Origin: Apricaphanius iberus
Taxonomy: Eukaryota > Chordata > Actinopteri > Cyprinodontiformes > Aphaniidae
Reading direction: 5' to 3'
Assembly (NCBI GenBank): GCA_028564705.1
Contig: JAPXFQ010002688.1
Location: forward strand, 620,001-684,000
Length of the DNA stretch: 64,000 bases
Of this stretch, positions 56,133 through 64,000 are shown one piece after another. The notes beneath the pieces are model-generated. The model was not told the DNA's origin. It saw nothing but the letters and a program-made list of their open reading frames with translations, and did not search any database. Every line of letters starts with the position of its first letter. The first letter of the stretch is position 1. Made by a program: the position numbers and the translations under genes.

Positions 56133-57419
56133 TGTATTCTGCCTTTCACCTTTTGACCTCTGGAGAAACAAGTCAACAGCTCTGTAAAAGCCTGTAATGA
56201 TTATGTGGTTGAAGAAAATGAATGAATGCCTTGATAGGTGTTGATTTTAGATGAAATACGTAAAAAATATTTGACGTATGTCCAGCTCCCTCATTGTTTC
56301 ATCAACTTTGTGCAAGGCAACACAGTATTAGTCTGTGCCATCATGATGCTTGACAGCCGGTACATGATTTTTGGTATTACTTTGACTCCTTTAAACATAC
56401 TTCCTGCAGTCTTGCAGTCACTGTAGGCGATGTTGCTTAAAAAATAGTTACTCACTCCTTGTTCTAATTCCCAGGGATAGTAACTGTTTGCTTTATCGTA
56501 AAAAAGATGTTACTTCATATAAAAGAAATTAGAATTTTCTGCGCAATTTTCAGAAGTCAGTCGAAATGAGTAGAAGAGACTGGTATATAGTAAATACGGT
56601 AATTATTTCCTGTTCAAGTCTGGTAATGCACAAAGACATTCAAATGCTGCCTTATGAGACTCTTTAAGGTAAATTAGGCAGAGGCTGTAAGGCTGTTCTT
56701 CTTTTTTAACATCTTTGTTTGACCACTCAAATGTACCGCTGGAGGAAATATCAGAAATCCCCATAAACACACTTTTAAAATTTATAGAAGAGTTCCTGAG
56801 AAGCGTTGAAGAAGTTTTTGCTATGACAGGTAGCCAAGGCCATAATAAAGTCTTTATATTTGGATTGGGATGACAATAAAAGTTATGTATATCTAGATAC
56901 AAGTGATTCAGTCCTTTTAGAAGTGCACTGTAGTATTCATGGGGAATTTGACACAGCTGTTATTAGGCATGGTGTGCCTATCTTTAGAACACTTAAACAA
57001 ATGGTTCTAGAGTTAAGAGTAAGTTAAGATAACACTTATTTTATGATACTGATAATAATTGTTGCAAAACCCCTTCATCCATCTCTTTTTTCCAGTTCAG
57101 GTGGGGCACTATGATAACATGATGCCTGTTTTTCATAACCACCTATACAAAGTGGTGTTTCTCTTGGATGGAGAAATAGCTGATATTTATGCTACTCCAC
57201 TAGACGAGTAGCTGGACATTTAAACTTGCAGAACTTCACAAGGCATTCATGACTAAAAATTAAATATATGAGGTACAGCATAACCTAATATGCAGTAAAT
57301 AAGAATTATTCATAACATAACCGTGTTGTGTTTCTTCCTTTCTCAATCTCTAAAAATATGATCACACTGTTAGCCTAAAAATCAATTCTTTAACAATAAT
57401 AATAATAATTGTCTTTTGT
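56133..57419. other. Intergenic, nothing recognised
   Basis: AT-rich. Frames at 56238-56426 and 56603-56902 lack recognisable domains. A short (AAT)n run ends at about 57409. Confidence 0.35.
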
Positions 57420-57542
57420 AAACCACCACAACCCAACCACCCCCACCCACCAACCAACACACCCACACCCACCACACACAACAAACAACAAACAACCACA
57501 CACACCACACCAAACAAACAACAAAACACACAAAAAACCAAC
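57420..57542. repeat. A/C-only low-complexity tract
   Basis: 123 consecutive bases with no G and no T on the plus strand. Words vary (CCACC, CAACC, ACACC, AAACAAC), so it is not a simple microsatellite. C content falls from left to right. Confidence 0.9.
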
Positions 57543-57769
57543 TATCCGGACATTTACAATTTAATTGGGGGAACAGTAAGACATACTGAGCCCTGACAGA
57601 AAATGTTTGACTGTCATGGAGGTTATTTCCAGATTATTTCAGCCTGAGAACTCATTGTGCTCTTTTCCAAGGTTTATCTCTGCATTGTTTCCTGGACTCA
57701 GTCTTCAGCGCTGCTTCTGGACCTCTCACTAAGATCAACCAAACAAATACTCCTGATTTTCATTCCCAT

Positions 57770-58135
57770 AGCGGGCAGCCTTATTGTGTATTCAGACCAA
57801 GGGCTTTGTCAGCATCAGCAACGTCAAGATTACATGTTAAGTGTATGGTGGAGGCCGTTGGAAGAGCGTCACGGTCTCTGCGGCACTTTGTGAGCTTTGG
57901 CTACGTCAACTTTTCAAGTTTTTCCTGCCTTTCATGATTCAAAGCTCATAAAGTCAGCAACGCAGAAGTTCAACTAGTTGAACTTTGACGTTGCTGACGG
58001 CCCTGAAGCGGCGAGTTAACCAATTAGAGCTTATAATTGTAGTGATGTCACTACATGTATTTTGAATGTAACAGGAGCTGGAAAAACCTACAAGTCTTGA
58101 AAACGCAGACTTAAAAAAAAAATCATAAATAACAC
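57770..58135 (-). mobile_element. PIF/Harbinger element, 3' part
   Basis: GGCAGCCTTATTGTGTATTCAGACC at about 57774 resembles the GTATTCAGACC terminus of the element at 13323. A near-perfect palindrome with 23-bp arms lies at 57953-57998. The region follows, on the minus strand, the transposase exon at 58136-58525. No clear target duplication. Confidence 0.4.
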
Positions 58136-58525
58136 TTACTGAAGACAGATGCACAGGCGCTCTTCGGGAGGAATAGAGAACCTGTAGTTGGTGTCCTGGT
58201 AGGCAATTCGAGCTCCGATGCGGCCGAGGAGGTCGTCAAACTGGGCGCGGGACAGAGGGAAGTACCGCTGAAAGCGAACCTCATCCATACGAAGCCATTG
58301 GTCCGAATGAAGCATTAGTCTCCTCTTCCTGGTCTTGTTCCTCCTGAGATCAGACCTGTCTGCTGTCCATGCCAGGCTGAAGGACAGCAATGAAAGCAGT
58401 AGACATGGCAGCACAGAACCAGACCTGCAGCAGAGATCCACCACACCAGGCAGCATCCCAGGTTCAGGCTGTGTGAAGACGCCCCAGAATGAATCCAACA
58501 TCTCCCAGCAGGGTTTAAGATACAA
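58136..58525 (-). pseudogene. PIF/Harbinger transposase N-terminal exon
   Basis: The C-terminal part of this 129-codon minus frame reads VRFQRYFPLSRAQFDDLLGR then YRFSIPPEERLCICLQ. This matches the start of HARBI1-like transposases (FxxYFRMS-FDxLL ... IPPEERL). At the end, CTTCA|GTAAGTG forms a strong splice donor, where fish Harbinger transposases often have an intron. No following exon with the catalytic DDE residues was found, so it is a truncated gene. The hydrophobic stretch near the N-terminus is probably not part of the transposase. Confidence 0.6.
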
Positions 58526-58569
58526 TAGAAGGGAGCGGCTGTCGCTGATACCAAGAATTAACTGTCATT

Positions 58570-59540
58570 AAGACTTTAGCACATTTCAACATTGTACAAA
58601 TGTTATAATAAAGTAGAATTCACTGAAGCTTGTTTTACATGTTACATGATATTGTATAATAAAATAAAATGTTTGGTAGTTTCTTGTTTTTGCATAATTA
58701 GCATACACTTCCTTACCCCTTAATATGTATTTAAACATACAAACACTGTTTGAAATAGATTGATTTAATTACAGTTTTTAATCAATTAACTATTTTACAA
58801 GTTTCTGGCTAGAAGCACAATCAACTGGGTTACAGATAGATTTTCTCAGATCAGAGGAAAAACAAAAAATTAAATGTTTTCAAAAAATGAAAAAAATATC
58901 CCTCCTAAGTATTTAGAACTTTTTTAAATACGTAGTTTAGATCAGTTCTGCCATACAACTAATTTTGAGGCAGAGAGGAGAAAGAGTGACATCTACATGT
59001 GTTGTTTGGGACTATAAGGGACTATGAGTTTATCCAGTAACAGTAATATAGCATGTTTTAGTGAAGAATGAACATCTGAAGGTAAGCTGGAGCAGACTTC
59101 TTAACCACTGGTATATCTATGGGACCAGATATAGCCTCTCCATGCTAGCATCTAAATGCCACCAGAAAGCTCTATATTGTGTATTTACACTACAGTCTAG
59201 TTTTAAGTGCATAACATTATTAAAAATTGCAGACATGCTTATATTGAGTGCATTGATATAAGATATGTAGTCAAAACGTATTGTGCAATTTCTTTGCAGT
59301 CTATTTTCCCACTGATAAACAGTAACAAATGTCATTTGTCCGCACAAAGAACCATAATTCTGAAATATATGGTGAGGTGCACATGATATAATTTAGAGAA
59401 AATCGCAGGAAAAGTGAGAAAAAAGTAGTTTATTCAGCCCTTTACCGCTAGAAATCAATGACGGCACTGGGATGTTTGGAACTATTGAGGGCTCCATGAA
59501 CCACGTGACTGCGAGTTCAAAGTGTGCCGTAACTCTCTCT
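58570..59540. other. Intergenic, nothing recognised
   Basis: AT-rich. Frames at 59061-59261 and 59117-59347 overlap on opposite strands and have no domain. Confidence 0.35.
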
Positions 59541-59544
59541 ACTC

Positions 59545-60335
59545 AATAGGCTCTGGTCTGGGGGTCCTTCATGTGTTTTTTGGCAAACTCTGTGCAGGCT
59601 TTCAAATGTCTTGCACTGAGGAGAATCTCCTGTTGGGTCACTCTGCCATAAAACCCCGACGGTGGTGGGGGGCTTCAGTGATAGTTGACTTGTTGGAACT
59701 TTCTCCCATCTCTACTGCATCTCTGGAGCTCAGCCACAGTGATATTTGGGATCTTCTTTACCTCTCTCACCAAGGCTTTTCTTCCACGATTGCTCAGTTT
59801 GGCTGGACGTCCACAGGTCTAGGAAGAGTTCTGTTCATCCCAAACTTCTTCCATTTGAGGATCTTGGAGGCTACTCTGCTCTTAGGAACCTTGAGTGTTG
59901 GAGAAATTTCTTTTGTAACCTCTGAGCTCCTTGGGCAGTTCCTTGAACCTCATTTTTCTCATTTGCTCTAACAGGCACAGTGAGCTGTAAGGTCTTATAT
60001 AGACTGGTATGTGCCTTTCCTAATGAAGCCCAATCAGTTTAATTAAACACAGCTGGACTCCAATAAAGGAGCAGAACCATCTCAAGGAGGATCAGAAGAA
60101 ATGGACAGCGTGTAAGTGAAATATCAGTGTCACTGCAAAGGGTCTGAATACTTATGACCATGTGATATTTTAGTTTTTAATATATTTTTAAAATGTCAAA
60201 ATGCATGTTTTTTTTCTTTTAAGATGGGGTGCTGAGTGTACATTAATTAGAAATAAGATTAACTTTTTTGACTTTAGCTAGTCGCTGCAGTGAAAACATT
60301 TGAAAGTGATCTGAATACTTTCTGTACCATATACC
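59545..60335 (-). mobile_element. Tc1-like remnant, transposase N-terminal region
   Basis: Complement of 59650-59960 reads FKELPKELR, then ILKWKKFGMNRTLPRP, RDAVEMGESS and MAEPN-like pieces, i.e. the DNA-binding part of a Tc1 transposase with stops. The flank (GGGTCTGAATACTTATGACC ... ATGGGGTGCTGAGTGTACATTAATTAG ... CTGAATACTTTCTGTACC) is the well-known terminal region of an abundant fish family. The catalytic half is missing. The 149-codon plus frame at 59522-59971 is antisense to it. Confidence 0.65.
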
Positions 60336-60404
60336 GTACCGTATACACTGTATATCTTCAGTAAAATGTGGTTTGAAAATGTATTGACTTAGGGAAGGTT
60401 GAAT

Positions 60405-60620
60405 GCAAACACACAGTTCACTTCTCAGATTTTAATTTGTAAAAAATAAAAAATAAATTGAAAACCATGCATTCACTTTGTTTCTCTTAACAATTATATT
60501 GTACTCTGTGCTTGTCTATCACATAACATTCCAACAAAATACATTAAGGTGTCATCTGCAATGTGACAAATTATGGAAAAACCATTAAAGGTCATGAATA
60601 CCTTTAGCTCAGTACAGTGC
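60405..60620 (+). mobile_element. Tc1-like solo right end
   Basis: CACAGTTCACTTCTCAGATTTTAATTTG, AACCATGCATTCACTTTG, TCTATCACATAACATTCC and ACAAATTATGGAAAAACC follow the order of the right end of the Tc1 family also seen at 47210-47295. No transposase. Confidence 0.5.
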
Positions 60621-61200
60621 ATGATGAATGAAGGTGCTACAAAGGTATTTGGAAATCTCTAAAGTTGTATGAGAATGAGACATAAGCTAAAATCCAGGGA
60701 AAACACAAGCACACTGGAGACAAATTAAAGTCAAATTTATATGAAATGGTAGACGATAATTTTTTTAACTTTTGCATATAGCCTATCCAAATTGAATCCA
60801 GATTTAGGAATTATCTGAACATAGATGTACATTTGTGCAGTGGTAGCAAGCCAGAACAGCTGGACAAAACCCACACTTTCTCAAGAACTTTAATCTACAA
60901 GGAGAGAGGAAACATTTGACAGAATCTTAAGACAAAATGATGACTGGAAAGGATCATAGACAGCAGTAACATCTCATTCTGACTCAATATCCTTTTGGTT
61001 TGGAATCCTGATCAATTTTTTAGTGCTAGTTTTAAATCAATGTAACTGATCGTAATGATGAACTATTAAATGTAGCTCTGTAGGGTTTATTGATTTATAG
61101 CTCCATATCCTACGATTGTCTGAAGGAGAGCAAATAGTAGCTTCTGGATAATATCCTCCACAAGGGGTAGCCACAATCACAATATTGAGAATTACTGTTC
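60621..61200. other. Intergenic, nothing recognised
   Basis: No repeat termini or exon were recognised between the Tc1 end and the probable slc1a3 3' UTR. Confidence 0.35.
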
Positions 61201-62426
61201 AATTCCTGAGACATTTATTCATCAAAAATTTTCATACAATTTTCATTAAAATGTAGAGCTGCTCTTCCATAGAAAATAATGTTTCATTTAGTAACATCAA
61301 GCATCAAAACTGTAAGCCTTATTTCTTAGCAAACATTGCACAAAGTCAGATAAAACTGGAAGTAACCACTAAATAAATCCACACATTGTTACCAGGCACA
61401 TGACTTAAAAGCTCATTTATATTTAAACCTTCACAATATTTCTTCACAGTACTCTTCCACAAGAACAGTCAATGCAGATTTTTGTTTTAATTGACATGTA
61501 ACAATGTTTCTGGTTCACTATATATATTACATAAAAATAGAATAAAAAGCACAGAACCTTTAAAACCTTTGGTAACACAGTGTTTGGGACAGAAGAAAAT
61601 AAAAAAACAACAGTTCTACAATTGTTGCAGTAGCTGATTATGTGAAATCACTGGGTCGCAATAGCACCAAATAATTATCTGATATCAAAAAAAAAACATC
61701 TGCAAGAAAGCACAGTGTAAAACAAATCCTTGACACCATTTTACTTCACTCACCTTCTTCGTCTTTCCAGTGTTAAACAGTCAAGTACATCCAAAGACTT
61801 TGAATTAAAGTGTGTAGAAAAACATAATTCAAATAATTTCACCCCATGAAGAAAACAACTCAGTAATTTCTATTTACAGCCTGCTGAGCTTGACTGCTTT
61901 TCAGGTAGATTGTGAAACCTCACAAAACTCCCATATCAGAGGTAGTCAAGATGACTATGACAAAAGTGGGAGTTTACAAAGAAAACTATATTTGTAGTAA
62001 ATGGTGGTCCTGTTAAAGAAAGGACCTAAATGTTTGGATACAATGCTAGTAGCAGAAAATAAAACCTATGAGTTAATTTAGTCAGAAGTGTGTGGCTCAT
62101 GAGCAGTATTAATCACAGAGATAGAGGCTGAAACCTGTAGGTTTCAGTCAGAAAAACTTTTAACAGCAAAAAAAAATTCAAGTGGTTAAACAAATATTTT
62201 GAAATGTAAAGGGTACTGCACATCATGTCCAACCAATTTCTTGTTATATTAACATTTTAAGATAGGAGTAGCATTTTTTTAAAGAATGCCTCATTGTATT
62301 TATTGCAGAAAATGAAGCTTATTTAATCAAATTTTTATTCACTATTAAGGTCCTTAAGAGTCCTTCATCTCGAAGATCCTCACTCTCTCGCTGAAATGTT
62401 AGTGGCTTGTGAAGTCAACAAATTCC
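61200..62426 (-). other. slc1a3: slc1a3 probable 3' UTR
   Basis: AT-rich sequence directly after the stop codon, with AATAAA on the minus strand at 61219-61214 as a possible distal poly(A) signal and others closer to the stop (about 62299). No open frame. Confidence 0.4.
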
Positions 62427-62625
62427 TTACATTGTTGTCTCGTTGTGGAGGTGGTTGAGGGTGTCATTGTCCTGGCAGATGAGCTGATACGGTTTCTCGT
62501 TCTCTTCGATCACAGAGTTGCGCACATCAGCATCTTGATTCAGCAGTTCTTCACGGGAAAGGTATTCCACAATGCCAGCTCCGAGCGAATCGCCCAGCAC
62601 ATTGGTAGTGGTGCGTAAACGATCT
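62427..62625 (-). CDS. slc1a3: slc1a3 last coding exon
   Basis: Starts with the last base of a split Leu codon, then DRLRTTTNV through the [12 protein letters not shown] motif to ETTM and TAA. Confidence 0.95.
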
Positions 62626-63313
62626 CTGCAATGGCGACAGAGAGAAAAGATATTAGGTGATATAAGTAAAAGGAGGTTATTAATTGGAAGTACAATCCAA
62701 CACCCCTGCTGTGCAGTGCATAGGTAATTTAGGAAAAAATGACCGTAGACTGGTGCTGCCCAATAATGCTTTAGTATCAGGTTTATAGCTACTATTTGAC
62801 ACAACTTTTGGCCTAGATAATAAACTACTACTTGTTATTGATGTTTTGGATAATTTATACTTATTTAAAGATTCTTTGCTGAATGAGCTTACTCAGTTAC
62901 AGGGTTAGGTGGGTCTGGTGGCTGTTTGGGCCACAGGAATTGGGGCATGCCTGGGGCACCAATTATGCGAGAACCACCTCTGCTTATACCAACCACAACA
63001 TTTGCATATATATCAGCAACAGATATCCTCACAGGCTTTATAATCTGTTGCTCTGCATTATGTATCAATAACCTTTGTAGATGTGCAGCCTCTGGGCTCT
63101 CTGAAGCTCTACTATGACATTTAGGCTGGCACAGTCCCAAACCAATCCTCATCAAGCTGACATTTAGTGGGAACTCACAGGAACCAATCGACAGCAATGA
63201 TCAATGTAATGTCCTCTGTGGGCAGTCCCACCGATGTCAATACGATCACCATGGTCACCAGGCCAGCCTGAGGTATGCCTGCTGCTCCGATGCTGGCAGC
63301 CGTTGCTGTGATA
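62427..63313 (-). CDS. slc1a3: Excitatory amino acid transporter 1 (GLAST), C-terminal part
   Basis: Two exons, complement(63179-63313) and complement(62427-62625), encode the last 110 residues; the rest lies beyond the right edge. The first gives [30 protein letters not shown] and IIAVDWFL: re-entrant hairpin 2 and transmembrane helix 8, which hold sodium- and substrate-binding residues. The second gives [20 protein letters not shown] and a cytoplasmic tail ending ETTM, a PDZ-type end like ETKM in human. The protein takes up glutamate with sodium and protons at the plasma membrane of glia. Splice sites are GT-AG (TTCCT|GTGAGT; TTGCAG|AGAT; CATTCAG|TATC) in consistent phase. The tail sequence distinguishes it from slc1a2; which teleost duplicate (a or b) cannot be told. 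Confidence 0.95.
63179..63313 (-). CDS. slc1a3: slc1a3 penultimate coding exon
   Basis: 135 bp, entered in phase 2 and left in phase 2. It encodes the conserved [17 protein letters not shown] hairpin and the start of helix 8. The open frames on the plus strand and in other minus frames here are shadows. Confidence 0.95.
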
Positions 63314-63794
63314 CTGAATGGGAGGTGGGAGGGATGGAGTGAAGACATTTAATAAAAGGGAAACAAACAAACAGCACATGTGCACTCAAAGTGGGAGTAG
63401 TAGAGTGAATAAGCCAAACAAGAAATTATTACACTACCTACATTACATTGCAATAGGCTTGCAGAAAATCATATTCTACCGCTGTAAATCAGTTCTTCTA
63501 ATTGGGAAAGTCGTAGGACAGAACACGATTTAGGAAGAATAAAGCAACTGTAAATAAGGGTCTTTTCTTTTCACTTAACCTCATCTTCTTGTTCAAATCA
63601 AAGATTTCTAGCAAAGCTTGCAAACCCCAAATAAATCTCTTCTCTACATACTTATACTTATCAGTTATGCAACAATAAATATAGCAGTTTTGACCCAATT
63701 TCCGTTCTTATGATTACAGAAAGAAACTAAATCTATAGGTGACAAAAGCTTGGATTTGGATTCAATTAAGTTGCAGTTACTTAAGACCTTAAGT

Positions 63795-64000
63795 AATTCA
63801 GTCAGTGCGTTTATATGTAGCAAGAGAAAGCTGAACTATTGCAGAATGAAATCTGAGCTATGGACTGCATGTATACTCCGGCTGAAGTCATCCGAACTGG
63901 ACCTGGAATAATCGGACTAATGTAATATTTTTAAGGTAATATTATTTCTCTACAACCAACCCCCCATCCCTGCCCTACAATATTCAGCGTTTCTTTTTCA
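63795..64000 (+). mobile_element. MITE left end, runs off window
   Basis: GTCAGTGCGTTTATATGTAGC and later TCCGAACTGG / AATCGGACTAATG resemble the left part of the MITE at 50645-51195. It lies in an slc1a3 intron. Confidence 0.35.

Noticed and set aside
59522..59971. 149-codon plus-strand frame
   Set aside because: It is antisense to a Tc1 transposase remnant whose minus-strand translation is recognisable.

Overview
The window is vertebrate nuclear DNA, almost certainly from a ray-finned fish. It has intron-split genes with GT-AG boundaries, AT-rich intergenic DNA, and a dense load of Tc1/mariner, hAT, PIF/Harbinger and TTAA-target DNA transposons plus LINE/SINE tails of types common in teleosts. 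No prokaryotic, organellar or CRISPR features were seen. Four protein-coding genes are supported: nim1k (minus, complete), pole4 (plus, complete), a CCL27/28-type CC chemokine (plus, complete or nearly so) and the 3' end of the glial glutamate transporter gene slc1a3 (minus, running off the right edge).

Layout. 0-10.8 kb: no gene; an hAT pair, a P-element-like THAP remnant, a LINE tail, a degenerate TTTAG-rich tract and Tc1 debris. 10.8-24.6 kb: nim1k, three coding exons and a probable extra 5' exon; its 9.5 kb second intron holds a tRNA-type SINE, two Harbinger MITEs, an L2-like tail and an hAT inside an hAT. 25.6-28.3 kb: pole4 with a CCAAT-rich promoter, divergent from nim1k about 1.2 kb away. 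28.3-44.7 kb: intergenic, with a 34-bp minisatellite and three Tc1 remnants, each interrupted by or abutting a later element. 44.9-50.0 kb: the chemokine, with a TATA box, a signal-peptide exon, a GC-AG intron and a terminal intron carrying a nested Harbinger/TTAA pair. 50-61 kb: intergenic, with a nearly intact Tc1 transposon, an hAT, an A/C-only tract, a Harbinger transposase exon and Tc1 debris. 61.2-63.3 kb: slc1a3 3' UTR and last two coding exons.

The genes do not form a pathway. NIM1K is an AMPK-related kinase, POLE4 a histone-fold subunit of DNA polymerase epsilon, the chemokine a secreted signal, and SLC1A3 a plasma-membrane glutamate carrier. What links three of them is ancestral linkage: in human, NIM1K, CCL28 and SLC1A3 all lie on 5p12-p13. 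The main points for follow-up are the GC-AG intron and uncertain C-terminus of the chemokine, a probable N-terminal extension and a Thr-to-Ser activation-loop change in nim1k, and several transposon nests dated by exact target-site duplications. I found no convincing new biological system.
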